The notes under the pieces: model-generated
Seen by the model: only the letters and a program-made list of their open reading frames with translations
Database searches by the model: none
Told to the model about the DNA's origin: nothing
Made by a program: the position numbers and the translations under genes
From: Pogonophryne albipinna
Taxonomy: Eukaryota; Chordata; Actinopteri; Perciformes; Artedidraconidae
DNA: 64,000 nt
Assembly: GCA_028583405.1 (NCBI GenBank)
Contig: CM053260.1
Coordinates: forward strand, 22,788,647-22,852,646
Reading direction: 5' to 3'
Shown: in pieces, positions 14,987-26,831 of the stretch
How the letters are laid out: every line of letters starts with the position of its first letter
Numbering within the stretch: position 1 is the first letter of the stretch

Positions 14987-15327
14987 TGTTACGACCCCCT
15001 CCACTCCACTAGGGGTCTCAGCCTGTGGGTTCTGCTTGTTTGTGTTGCATGTGATCAATCTGATGAGCCACACCTGGGCCGTCGACATAAAAGACCAACA
15101 CCATCCCATACTGCGGGGCACTCTTCTGTTGGACACGGCCGCGTCTTTGTTTCTACACATTTTCACACACCCATACACGCAATCATTACTGATGACTGAC
15201 TTCCACGTGTATTAGGTTTCTTTGAAGACCTTTGGTTTTTGTAATATCGTAAATAAATACGCTTTTTGTTACACTTAACTTGTCTGGTCTCCAGTCTTTG
15301 GTGCAGCCTATGAGCCGGGCCGTAACA
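14987..15327 (+). mobile_element. Solo LTR of an LTR retrotransposon
   Basis: The segment begins TGTTACGACC and ends GGGCCGTAACA, giving the TG...CA ends and a short inverted terminal repeat (TGTTACG/CGTAACA) of LTRs. It is flanked by CATG on both sides (14983-14986 and 15328-15331), a 4-bp target duplication. Inside are a TATA-like ATAAAA (15087-15092) and a poly(A) signal AATAAA (15252-15257), as expected for U3 and R. At 341 bp with no internal coding region attached, it is best read as a solo LTR left by recombination. The family is not identified. Confidence 0.8.
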
Positions 15328-15474
15328 CATGACAAATGGCAACTGCACTCGTTCACTTTAGGTGTGGTGAAAACAGAAGAAACCATGAGCCAGTTTCTTG
15401 AAGTTGCACAGGAGATAGTAGACAAGATCCCCACAGGAACAGACATTGCTCGCTATAGGATAATGCCAGTGTGA
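15328..15474 (+). pseudogene. Possible hAT transposase fragment next to the solo LTR
   Basis: Reading from the right edge of the LTR, the frame gives H-D-K-W-Q-L-H-S-F-T-L-G-V-V-K-T-E-E, then QFLEVAQEIVDKIPTGTDIAR. ZBED/hAT transposases have a comparable 'dnWkLrsf.L.t..' strand, followed some residues later by a 'TDNA.N' motif, which could correspond to GTDIAR. Removing the LTR and one CATG lets the frame continue a few codons upstream (VILIHDKW) before a stop. No terminal repeats were found. This is a weak assignment. Confidence 0.35.
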
Positions 15475-17415
15475 ATAATACTTTACCAGCATATATGTAG
15501 CGCACATTATAGAGATCACAGCGGCTCTGAGTGACAGCGGCTTTGTCAATGAGCTAAGTGTCAGAAAACTGGTGGACTGTATACCAATGATTTCATTTGA
15601 GAGAAATGACAGAAACACTGATACATTTCTAATTATTTGATGTATCTCCCTCCGAAATACAAAATACTATTATTTGAAACAGTTTGAAAATGACATGAAA
15701 CAGAAATTCAAAGATATTAGGTTTGCTGTGATTTGACTGTATTACGTGTTTCTTCAGGGCCTTTCACAGGTTCAACAGTGCCTTGTATAACATAACTAGA
15801 ATGGCAGCGACTCATTAGAAATGTGATCTTTGTGATTCACTCTGTGTTTGTGTCAGTTTGTGTCAGAGCATAAACAGTTACACACTGTCACCTTTGAGAG
15901 TTGCCAACACTTGGTTGTCACTCCATGAACTTTAACAGTGAAGTTTAAATGATTAATGTCAAAACAGTGATAAAAGTGCATGCACACATAAGCCAAGGCA
16001 CTGTAGGAGAGATTTCTCGCAGCTACTCCAACTTTTGCATTTACAATTTCACATCTCATAAGACACGAGGAAGAACAGACACCCGCTGGTTGGTGTCAGT
16101 CCCCCCCCTCCCCCCAGAGCCATGACAGCTCTCTGCCTTTTGGATCTCCTGATCGCTCCAGCTTCACAATTTATATTTAAATTCTACTGATGCTAAACTC
16201 TGAAAAACAGCAAGTCTCCTTTTTGAGTTTGATATGAAGCAGTGAACAGCTACTGTTAAAGATGCTCTGAGAACCTGCAGGCTGGTGGTTTGGGGATTTT
16301 CCAGGACGGTCCAAAGGTAGATATTGAATGTCATTGTTTTCGCTGTAAAGCAGCATGGGAATTATTAATTTGGCGCTTTATTCTCTCGTCAATCTGATAC
16401 GATAGAGTGCCGGTGTAAAAATGAGTTTTTGTTGGCAGATATTGTGGACTGACCCGCTTCTTCTCGCTGTTCTTGTTGAAATTGCGGACCTACTGTAAAG
16501 ACTGCAAACTGGTATCATTAGTAGAACCTGTGTGTGTGTGGACGGGCTAGTATGGATGTTCAGTAGTCTGTTTTTCAATCTTACTTGCACACCCCAGACT
16601 AACACATCATGTAGGTGGTTTATTTGTTTTCTTTTACTTGTATTGTGTAATTGACAAAAGCCATGCTTCCCCTCAGTTACTGTTGTTAAACTGCCAAGCT
16701 TTCTGTTCTGCATTTTTCAACAGTGGCAGATTTACCAATTGGAATTCTTTGTTATAAGCTAATTGAGATCATGTTAGCAATTTGTGTTGGTTGAAAAAAA
16801 CCTCTGCGGCTAACTCTTTTTGAACTTTCTATAGGATTGTAGATCAAACAATTGATGGAATTATGATGACATTATTATATTAAACCTTTATAGCACCATA
16901 GAGATCACAGTAAAGGTTAACTACACAGTGGCTTTTTCATGCTTTGTCTGTTGTGACCTGTATCCTAACAAGCAGGGTTCAAGTTATAATCTGAGCTTTA
17001 TGGGGTCTTTAAAACTAACAGCAGCAGCAGCCCTCTACTTGCTACAAACTTAAATATGAAAAGATTAAACTACGCACACACACATCATCTCAGCTTGCGC
17101 AGCACGCTCACAGGCATAGATTGAGCAATAATTTATTGCGCACCTTGGAGGTGAAGTGCAGGCATATTGTCATTCAAGAGAGAATACGATGCATAGTTCT
17201 TTTTGAAAACATGTTTTTCTTTTAGCCTATTTACCTCGTTAAAGTAAATAATACTCATTACACTGACACATGCATTATTTGTGATTAAAATAATGGTTGT
17301 TGGTAATGTATTTGCGACCCCCACAGATGTATGATTTCACCGCTTTCATGGGAGCTCAGACCCCTCCTTATGGGACCCTGCTAACAAGATAATATTACAT
17401 TAGCCAATAGCACTG
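15475..17415. other. Non-coding stretch
   Basis: No exon or repeat family recognised; small C-run near 16100-16117. Confidence 0.45.
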
Positions 17416-17775
17416 TTAAAGGTAGGGTAGGTAAGAATGGAGAAACCAGCTTGAGTGCGCTAGAATTTGAAAGTAGGCAGCAGAAGAAAATCTGCCCCTT
17501 CCTTCAGACTTCCTTGCAGAGCCCCTCCTCCAACACACGAACGCGCACATGACCAATGAGGGCACGAGATAAGTTGGTGCACAGATGGAAGGCTGACAGG
17601 CAGGTAGGCCATCCAGTTATTTTAGCCGGGCCGGCTCAGATGATTGGTCGTGCTTTTTACAGCGCCACGGCTTCCACAGATGACATTTTTTAATCTGTTT
17701 ATTGTCAAAGCATTTAATATATTCGTTGCTATCGGGATGTTAAGAGCATTCCATGGAATTAAACCCCACCTTTAA
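17416..17775 (+). mobile_element. MITE, probably hAT
   Basis: The ends are TTAAAGGTAGGGT on the left and, reverse-complemented, TTAAAGGTGGGGT on the right. The flanks TAGCACTG (17408-17415) and TAGCGCTA (17777-17784) could be a decayed 8-bp duplication, with six of eight bases shared. The 360-bp interior contains taggtaagaatgg and a gccccttcc-rich segment and no ORF. It resembles a MITE common in fish, but the family name is not known to me. Confidence 0.6.
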
Positions 17776-17784
17776 GTAGCGCTA

Positions 17785-19135
17785 TTGTTGGTTGTAAGAG
17801 AACATTCATTGGGAGGCCACGTTTATGAGAAAAAAATGAATTGGTAAGATGGGTCAAAACCTTTTCAAATACACAATAAGATGCTATATATTACATATCT
17901 TATTTCATATTGGTATTATGATTGATTTTCTTTTGATATGTTGATTCTGTGTGGCCGTTGGTATATAAGACATTCGGGTGGTGTAGTCTTTGTGTGATAT
18001 TGGTGCTCTTCATAAAGCTTGAAGCATCACGGCAGACTTTTATCACTCTGATCCAAGAAAAAATGGCGTTGAATTCTCTGAGGTGAAGGGTCAACTGATC
18101 TCCATTTCTTTGGATAAAGTTCTGTCTACATCCGTTTCTGTATTCATGTGAGCTAACATCACAGAGTTTTTATTTTCTTAAAGCTCTTTGGAAAAGCAGC
18201 CATGTTCTATGCATTTGATGCAACATTCACTGACCCTCAGGTAGGCCTGCTTACAACCAAAGCTGCCCTCCGCTACAGAGTTTCACCTGAACACACCGCC
18301 TCTACTGCTGCCAACACCGAGGCATCTCATTTATCATCAATCACTTCAAGTTTCCTAGATACTGATCAGGCCCTTAGATTTCCCTTCAGGGGGATTTGCC
18401 CACTTCTCTTCGCTGAACTTGTTGAAGGCTCTCTGGCTCTCTGGCACCACCAGGCCGCTCCTGACACGGCTTCTCAGTCGGATCTAGGTCAGGACTTTGA
18501 CGGCTAATCCCAAACACTAAATGTCTTCTTCCTAAGCCCTTTTAAGCAGATTGAATACTAAGGATCATTGTCTTGTTGGAACACATTCAGCACTACTTTA
18601 CGTCTTAGAGCAATGGAAGTCCTTTTGTTCAAGAGTGCTGATGTATGTCGAAGACTATATTCAGATCCACAAAGAGAAAAAGAAAAGCTCCCACCGTGTC
18701 TGTTCCACAACAATGCTTGAGAGTCGGTACTGTAGAAAGACGTTTGGATTTTTGTCAAATATGTCAGTTTGGACCTTAACCACACAGTTTAATGATGGAC
18801 CCAGAGCAGGATGTGCATTTATTTTCATTAAAAATTCTCCTTGGCTGCTCTTGCGTGAATGCCGTTTCTATTCAGTGTTCTGTTTGTTATTGATGGATGC
18901 ACAATGACATCAGATGCACCAGTGGAGGCTGAAGGATCTCTCAGTCGTATTCTTTTGTTTTTATTTTGCTACTGTTTTGCTTTTTGCGCTTTGTGATTTT
19001 CTATTTCCACATTATTTTTCTTAGTGGACTGTAGGAGATCAACACGTTTTGATATGACTTTATAATCTGTCATCAGAGGAGAGGTCATCTGAAGACATCT
19101 TCAAGCAAAAATCATAGTTTTTATATCAATTACAT
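17785..19135. other. Non-coding stretch with two unassigned ORFs
   Basis: ORFs of 101 aa (18202-18507) and 118 aa (18551-18907) run on the plus strand in different frames. The first (MFYAFDATFTDPQVGLL...) has no motif I recognise and ordinary stop spacing around it. I treat both as chance. No repeat termini seen. Confidence 0.4.
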
Positions 19136-19143
19136 AAATTAAC

Positions 19144-20221
19144 TAATGCTGTCAAAATTATCGCGTTAACGGCGGTAATTAATTTTTTGAATTAATTGCG
19201 TTAAAATATTTAACGTATTTAACGCATGTGCAGAATGGCCCGCCCCATACATCCCACCAGTGGCAGCGCCAGGGTATGGCTGGGGTAGGCTACACCCATA
19301 CCAAGAAATGGCTTAGCCCCACCATGAAAAATGATGTTAAAGTAAGCAAAATAAAGTCTGCCAACTCGCGCGGAGTAAATTGGACAGTAGCCTAAGATTG
19401 ATTTCAGTAGCCACTTGTCTGGAAATACCGAAGACCAGAAACGGTTTTGAAAACTTTTGTCACGTAGTGATCGTCTTCTCAATAGAACATCTTTGATAAT
19501 GTCTTCTGGCCAATCAGAATCAAGATAACGGCGTGGTGTTGTTGCAGGAAGTCCCGACGGAGAATACTTTTGCTGTAGTACAGGGGTGCACATAACTGGT
19601 ACGCAGGTTATGTGCGTAATCTGAAATGCGTACCGTCACTTGTGTCACAAAGCGCATTTGCGTACCGACGTACTTGTGAAGCTTTTCCAGAAGGCGGTTA
19701 GATCACCGGACGACAGAGTCGGTCTCCGTGTGCACAGACAGGGCTGCTGTTAACGTCGGTCTGTACAACTGAATTGTGCCAAAACTACGCCAACCGGCTG
19801 CGCAGGGAGACTCTCTCTTTCCCCCCCCCCTTCACTGGAGAACTGCTCTAAAATAGCTGATCACAACGTTCACACTCTGTGATCACGAAGTACTCCACTA
19901 GCCGCCCCCCCCCCCGTCGACTTTCCTGAAGTACTCCCCCGTTGATAGAAATCAACACGTAATGAATTAAGACCCCACGGTTTGATGATTGATAGTATGG
20001 GCTAGCTTTCATTTTGACACACAGAATTTTTTTATAATAAACATAGATACTGTATGTGAAATGGATATATCCGCCTTCTTTCATTTATCTTTCCATTCCC
20101 ACAACAATATACATAAATAAATGGCATATTTTGGACATAGTTCGAATGGTGATTAATCTGATTAATTAATTTTTAAGATGTGATTAATCTGATTAAAAAT
20201 TGTAATCGTTTGACAGCTCTA
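19144..20221 (+). mobile_element. hAT element with perfect 8-bp target duplication
   Basis: The left end is TAATGCTGTCAAA and the right end, reverse-complemented, TAGAGCTGTCAAA, the ends of a hAT group very common in vertebrates. AAATTAAC flanks it exactly on both sides (19136-19143 and 20222-20229). Subterminal sequence is rich in gattaat motifs on the right and attaatt on the left. The 1,078-bp interior has no recognisable transposase. It contains other repeat-like sequence (a tagccccaccat segment near 19315 and a gcacataac hairpin at 19588-19615) and C-runs at 19821-19830 and 19905-19915, suggesting captured or nested material. Confidence 0.85.
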
Positions 20222-20229
20222 AAATTAAC

Positions 20230-21085
20230 GTTTTGTCTTTCTTGCGACAAGAAAAACAAATTAATCCAAAAAAGAAAATACATCTAAATGAATTCTTGCT
20301 GTTTTTAAAATCATAAAATGTCATAACATTACGAACAGTAAAACATAAGCGACACCAAAGTTCCTTTTAAAAGTATGATTATTTCACCAAAATTGTAAAA
20401 CTTTTAACTTTTTTAAATAAATATTAGACTTCATGATTCACTGTATATACTTATTGTTCAACATTCAAATTATATTTCCACTAATTGCAAATGTCAAATT
20501 TCTCCACATGTATAATCATCGATGACGCAAATCCACCATGAAAGAAATGTTTTTCACCACAGCTATGCGTGACATTTTCATTGTTGTCTTTATTTGCTGA
20601 TTTCCCTGCATTGTGTGGTTGGCCTGACCCCCCCCCCCCCCCCCACAGACGTCAACATGACAACCACTTAAACTACAACCTATTCTGCCTCTGCCAGGGA
20701 GGCTGCAGGCGGGTCACACCCAGGTGATAGGTCTTAGTGCTCCATCTCATTCGATTTTCATTTTTTCTGCCTGTGTGCGCTTCACTTTTTCTGACCTTCC
20801 CAGTCCATCCCTCCTGGCCTCAGACTCTGTTTTGCAAACGCAGTCAGGGGGAACGAGCGTGTCTGTCTAAGGTCAGCAAATACTGCAGCGCAAAACCTCA
20901 CAATCATTTGACTGCTTTCCTAATGGCTGACTAGGGGTAAAAGATTATGTTCATAAAACATAATCTCATAAAAAGCTAAACCGGAATAGGCTCCAGTGCA
21001 GTAAAATATCAGTCTTTTCCACTTTTAATTTTTTTTGTATAATGTTTTTAGCGACTGTAGGGCTTTCAATGTCAGTCAGACAAGT
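20230..21085. other. Non-coding stretch with C-run and hairpin
   Basis: It contains a run of 17 C (20628-20644) and a perfect hairpin, AGATTATGTT / AACATAATCT with a 5-base loop, at 20942-20966. No gene seen. Confidence 0.5.
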
Positions 21086-21612
21086 CCAACACTTTAGTCA
21101 AGGCTGAAATAGCTCAGCGTTTATTGGATAGATTGCTAGTTAAGTACAGACGTGCATGGCATGCATTTGATGATCCCCTGACCTTTTACCAGGCTAGCAA
21201 AACTGGCAGTCACAAAACATTTCTTAACCACTAAATTATCTCAACACATACAAGATAATTTGCCATCGAGTTGTATTATACCATCCTCTAGATACCGATT
21301 TGAAGTGGAATGTCTGGACAACTATCGAATAGATTGCATTAAAACATTTTATTAAACATAGCCCGCAGGTCAAAATTAAAATGTTTCCTATATTTATGCA
21401 GAGTAGGTCCTAATGACCACATTTCCTGCCGTTTTGACTTCTGTTAAGGGCTATTAATTCATCTGAGCATGCTGTCACTCAAAACTAAGAGAATAAAACT
21501 GCTTATCATTGGCATTTTCCTCATCAGTGTGCTAGCATGATGGTAGCATTCAGCCCAAAGCATCACTATGTAAAACCTAACAGAGCCTCTAGCATAGCTG
21601 CGGACTATTTGA
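21086..21612 (+). repeat. Old teleost interspersed repeat
   Basis: Recognised by an ordered series of degraded phrases: gctgaaatagctcagcgtt, ttggatagattgc, gatcccctgacctttta, a second 'actatcgaatagattgca', ggtcctaatgacc, gtgctagcatgatggtagca and ctagcatagctgcggact. Less-diverged fish copies have the same series (attggatggattgccat, gtgatcccctgactttt, gctagcatggctgtagac). Class unknown; no coding remnant. Confidence 0.55.
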
Positions 21613-24600
21613 ATATGAATTGCCGGAATCAGTGTTCTTGTACTTTTTAAGCTTTAAAAATGTGGATGTTTTTGTCTGAAGATTTTTTTGTATTCCCAGG
21701 AGTTGGTAGCCTTTCTCCAAGACAAAAAGTAGATATTAGCCTGTTAGAACACGTTTGATCTTTCTTTCTTTCCTTGTCCTTTGTACAACTTGTCTGAGGG
21801 GAATATGAGACACTTTAATCACAAAGACACACAGGAAATAAAAGGCTGTACATGGATGGAGAGAACGGAGCAGAACAAACAGATGAACTGAGGAGAAAAC
21901 AACCAGGTCAGACATGTGAGACTGGTCCGCCTCTCAGCAGCCAGCCAGCCAACGGCAAGCTAACGTGATCTGCATCTCAACGGAGCGCAGCACGGCACTT
22001 TCCCTCTGGCACACTGGCAGCTCACCACCTCCTTCAAACGGAGCTGCCCGGAGAAAGAAGGAGCCTCTAAAGCGTCAAGGTCAGATATAAGGTCTGGATG
22101 GGGAATAATAAACTTGTATAAATTGGCAGCCTTGTTCCCGGCCTGGACAACCATTCAATTAGAGATTGACAGTGTACTAATTCAATGCTAGATCCGAGTG
22201 CCTGATTGAGTTTGAATTGTTGCTGCTTCTGGGATTATGAAACATGACAGGCTTTTTATAAGGTGTAATTAACGCTCTGATTTTAATGGACATGACAGAT
22301 ATGAAATTGGCTTCAGATCTCACTGTCGAGACTGAGTGTTGGGGATGCTGTTGGGTGTGTGAAGTGTTTAGATAATGCCTTTTGATTTGAAAGACTATAA
22401 AAAAAAGTCTCTAAAACAATTGATTACAATTCTGTTAACAATAATCATTTATTTAGGTAGGCTAAATCTCTGAGGGTCTATTTAATGATTGCAGTGCTAC
22501 ACAAACAAAAACAGGTGTACGTGATTGGTGAGGTGTTCACTTCAGAAGAAATCAACATGTATGTGCTATTCAAAGCCGTTAAAACTTAAAACACAACCTC
22601 CTCAGCCATAATGATGTCTCGGGTACCTCTTTTTTATATTCATGTTCAGCTGAACAGCTTGCAATAGGGCCTGACCATATGGCTCATATGCAGAAGCAGC
22701 TTTAACAAAAAAAAATCCTCGGCAAAGCGAAAAAAGGGCCTGTTTTCTCATTTGGCATTGGAGTAAGAAAAACAATTATAATGAGTGTACTACTTGATAC
22801 TGCACCAACATTAAAAACAAAAAGCCAATATTAAAAATACATCCCGGTTTGTTCCTATGATCTATAAATTGATGATTTTTGCGGCGTGCACACTGGAAAT
22901 GTCGTATTGGACTGCTACAGCTTTTCATCCGTCTATCATTCTCTTCTCTCTTCCCTGATGTTCCTCTTCATTGTAATTCTAAGGCAACACCTGAAACAGC
23001 ACTTATGTGCAATCTTCCGAGACGCATACCCTTCTTGTCCCATCTCTGTGAGCACCAGATGCAGCCATCTCTCTGTCTTTCTGTGCCATAAATACTGACA
23101 AATGGAGTGTACAATAGCCAGTAAAAACCAACAATTAGCAAGCCCATCTCCCTGAGAGAGCGGCTATCAGAGGTATTCATGCCCATCGACCAGATCTCTT
23201 TCAGCACTTTTATATCAAAGATAGAGACAAATGGGAATACTGTAATAATAACTGTACAGTATAATAACTTTGTCTATGGCTGTCATATGTATTACATGGG
23301 GCCGGATATGAGTAGAGCCTGCCAGACGATGATGGGACTATAGCGAGGATTGTTCTTTGTGCCATCTAACATGACATGACATGAGGTGACACTATCGCTT
23401 GGTTATTTGATGGATGACATTGTCTCAGTTCATTTTGGGGGCACAGAAGTGTGGAGACACCTCTCACTTGTCTCTACTTTCTACCTGTCTACCATAGCAA
23501 AACACGTATCCTGAGCCATGAGATGATATAGGTTAAACTGGAGTTACAAGATACTTCTGGGGCCCGATAACTCCAGGAGACACACAGCAGATGGACAGGA
23601 AGGTAGACAAGCAACACTGCTGCTAAATCAGCCCTGAGAAGAAAAATACTCTAAAATGGATCCTCACCTGTTGAATACTGTTTTACTAAGTTGCCCTTAC
23701 AGTACAGTGTGGTGATAGCATGGAAACCTCCCCTCAATGGAGATGTATCCACAAACAGTCCGGACAATGTATTTGCTTCACTGCATCCGTCGAATGCATG
23801 AACATGTCAGGGAAATTGCAGGTAATTTTCAATTTGACTCCTCATGAATTCTAAGGTCAGACATCTCCACACTGCACAAATGGAGCTTTTACATTTTGAA
23901 GCTGCTTCAGTCAAACAGCAAACCAAATTATCAAGATTATACCTGAGAGTGCATTTTAAAACACTCGCTTAATGTGTTGGCCTTCTGACTCTGGAAAAGA
24001 AAAAACACCTTTCCAAGTCACTTTGATTTCAAATGGGAGCCAGGACATATTGTCTTATTATAATTATTCTCACAAACCAACTGTACAAAGCCATTAAAGG
24101 GTTTTGCAAGTCTAAAATGTCAGCTAATTCCCTGCCATGTCATAACAATGTTACTGATCTGAAGCATATTAGATCAAACACTGGTGGAAAAGAAACTCAT
24201 CTGCATACTTTTGATGGACCCTCAGACAAATGGATTAACCCTAATACCAACCCGCTGGAATGTGAATGGAAAACAAAGTTGCCTCCATTTTCTCCCCAGA
24301 GGGTTCATGGCTGTGGGGCTGCGGCTTGTCAAAAACAATTACATCCCCTGGTCTCTGGGAGAGCCTCCTCTTAATTTGAACTGATAAGCATCTCGTTGCA
24401 TATTAGCAGAGAGGCCCAGCGGTCATCTTGCTCCCCGCAGATAACGGACTGGGCCGACAAACAGCATTTGTCAGGGACAGCCACTTACCTGGGTCGTGCA
24501 CGACATGCTGAGCAAGGCTAATAATAGCCACTCAGCCAGACTAGCAGTTAGCAGGTCGCGAACCCCAACCCTGCGGCGGCCCAATCAATAGTTATTTACT

Positions 24601-26130
24601 CTCTCTTTCCTTTCAACACAACTGAGTAAAAGATGTATTGCTGAGCCCCATTTCGGTTGCTTTAAGGCTGGGTCCTGGGAAAAAATGTAAGTGCCTCCTG
24701 CTTGATCAACTGTCGCGCCCCAGCTTCTCTCGAGCACAAATGTTGATTTGAAACTTGCATGTTTGCTCTTCATTCCATGACACACAGTGGAAATCCAATA
24801 TAAGTTTGCAGGAGCATAATGAGAGTAACATTGCGTAAAGAGCTTAAGGGAAATATGCTAAAGCATCACATTTCTCTTCATCGGGTGGCAGTTTATTTGT
24901 TTGCCACAGGCTTGTAATATCCTGGCAAAGTAACTAACGTCCATCTCGTTTCACCGCCCCGTGCATATTGACTATGAGGCACAACATTATTACATGGAAA
25001 ACAGAAGATAATTTTGATGGATGGACAGATAGACAGATTAGTGAAGACAGAGAGAGGCTGCCAACAAGAACGGAAGAAATGATGGAGTTAAACGGACCGG
25101 CTAGCTAATGTTGAAATGGAGATCCAGCCAGAGATTGTTGATGAGTGCAGTGAACGTCCAGACATGGAGGGCGCGTGAGACGGAGGGAGAAAGTGAAGTA
25201 ACAAACACAAAAGTCTGGAGGAAAAGACAGAGTGATTAATTCCGCTCATCATCTCCACTCATGCAGCACACAGGCAATAATGGCGTTCATTTGGCTGGCA
25301 AGTCCGCTCGAGTGGGACGTTGTTTCCTTACGGCCGCGGGTTGGCATTAACCCAGCACACTTATATCATTAAATCACTCATTAGTGGTGGCATCAACGAC
25401 ATCATTCGATTTACAGAGCAAGTATCACTCCCCAAGCAAACAGGTGAGTTGCACAAATACAATTACATGGCAACAATGACTTCAGGGTGGCGGAAATTAT
25501 CAAGGGAACCCGCTGGCTCTCTTCCCGCATTAATGCACATTGACATTTACAGGAAGAGTCCTACTCTAATGATGTGGGACTTCACTGTGAACAAGGATTC
25601 AGCTCTCTACATTGATCTGTATTATTTATTTTACAAGCCAAAAACTTTCACTCAAATCTAAGTGTTCCTGATAAGACCAAGCAATTCGAATGCAATTGGG
25701 ATATAATAAAAAGACAACAAATGTTTTTGAATGAAATGTTGTTATACCTTATACTGTTAACTGTGTGAAAGTGGGAACAGACCAAAGCAAAATCAATTGT
25801 ATATCAAACCACTTATAAAGAACCAACAAACCCACTCTTTTATCAAATTAAAAGTAGTCAAGTTTAAAAATGTAGTTGCTTCAAGACAAATTCAATTTTC
25901 CAGAAGTTGATTGAAATGAAAAAGAACGGAACCATTAGGGAGGAATAATGCAAAAATAAAAAACATGAAAATAAAATGGACGAACTGGTGTATAGGGGGT
26001 AGAGAATATCCTTTCTTTTGTTTTGTTTAAGTGCGATTGAATTGTTGTTGGGATTTTTATATTGCCCTAGTTTTTGCTTGATTTGGGTGAGATTGTACAC
26101 ACTGGGGTGGAAAGTCGGAATATTCCTATG
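21613..26130. other. Non-coding stretch
   Basis: No exons or transposons recognised. 22180-22340 (attgttgctgcttctggg through taattaacgctctgatttt) is low in simple repeats with a TAATTA core and could be a conserved non-coding element. ORFs at 22879-23207 overlap on opposite strands and are discounted. Confidence 0.45.
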
Positions 26131-26302
26131 TAACGGACCGTCCACACAGCGGCGTGCGTTGACGCTTCACCATTCACTTTGAATGGGGTGACGTCACTTT
26201 TCGCCGAACTGCATTGTGGGAAGCGACGCGGTGCGTTGCTGGCGTTGCTCGCCGCAAAAGTTGAGCAATGTTCAACTTTTGGCGCCTCGGCAGAAGCGTC
26301 AG

Positions 26303-26351
26303 CCAATCAAATCCCGTTTATGCAAATCTGCCAGTACAAGCGCTAGCCAAT
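26303..26351 (+). promoter_or_regulatory. CCAAT boxes and octamer inside the Harbinger element
   Basis: Two agCCAATcaaa motifs (CCAAT at 26303-26307 and 26347-26351) flank the octamer ATGCAAAT (26320-26327), all within 110 bp upstream of the element's ATG. CCAAT and octamer motifs are known vertebrate promoter elements. Activity here is inferred only from motif and position. Confidence 0.4.
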
Positions 26352-26407
26352 CAAACCGTGTGTATGCTGGGAGAGACTACGCAGGTCATTTCCTCATATT
26401 CCAAAAA

Positions 26408-26537
26408 ATGGAGGAGAAATTAATTATAGCGGTAGTGAATCACCCGGTGCTGAATGATCAGTCTCTGTTCATCTACCGGGATACAAACCGGAGGAGCGAG
26501 GCATGGAGGGAGGTGGCAGAGACAGTGGGTGAAACTG
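26408..26537 (+). pseudogene. MADF/Myb-type DNA-binding ORF, first exon, Harbinger-derived
   Basis: The ATG at 26408 opens a 43-codon frame that ends at a GT donor (aactg|gtaggt). Key residues are EEKLIIAVVNHPVL, then LFIYRD, NRRSEAWREVAETVG. The pattern Leu-Ile-x-x-Val-x-x-His-Pro-x-Leu, Tyr-Arg-Asp and Ala-Trp-x-x-Val-Ala is that of the MADF domain, carried by the second protein of animal Harbinger elements, which helps bind transposon DNA. Only the N-terminal half is present; sequence after the donor is intron-like and then non-LTR tail, so the product would be truncated. Confidence 0.65.
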
Positions 26538-26639
26538 GTAGGTTTTCGCCTGTTTGGGGATTTTATATTATATTATATATGATATTCTGAACAAACTGTG
26601 CTGTGTATTTGCTGTAAAGTGTCTCTACTGTAGGCTATT

Positions 26640-26720
26640 TTTATTATATGTACAGCACTTTGGCTCGACCAAAAATCGTTTATAAATGTGCTATACAAAT
26701 AAAACTTGATTTGATTTGCA
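26640..26720 (+). mobile_element. Non-LTR retrotransposon 3' tail fragment
   Basis: The sequence gtacagcactttggc ... aaatgtgctatacaaataaa followed by cttgatttgatttg is a typical 3' end of fish L2-like elements, with a (TTGAT)n-type tail. It lies within the Harbinger derivative. Confidence 0.55.
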
Positions 26721-26831
26721 CGGGAGATTCATGTGATTGGTTGTTGGTCGCGTTGCTCGCATAAACTCCCCAAGCTTCAGACACGCCCACCGCCAAGCGT
26801 CAACGCACACCGCTGTGTGGACGGGCCGTAA

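Larger units (their letters stand above)
26134..26828 (+). mobile_element. PIF/Harbinger derivative with a MADF/Myb-type ORF start
   Basis: The terminal inverted repeats are CGGACCGTCCACACAGCGG on the left and, reverse-complemented, CGGCCCGTCCACACAGCGG on the right; the match continues into gtgcgttgacgctt. TAA flanks both ends (26131-26133 and 26829-26831), the 3-bp TWA target duplication of PIF/Harbinger. The element holds a promoter-like region, one open exon (26408-26537) and, at about 26640-26720, a foreign non-LTR tail. It carries no DDE nuclease and is non-autonomous. Confidence 0.8.

Noticed and set aside
18202..18507. 101-aa ORF with coding-like Ser/Thr-rich sequence
   Set aside because: No recognisable motif, no splice-site support, and adjacent frames are equally open.
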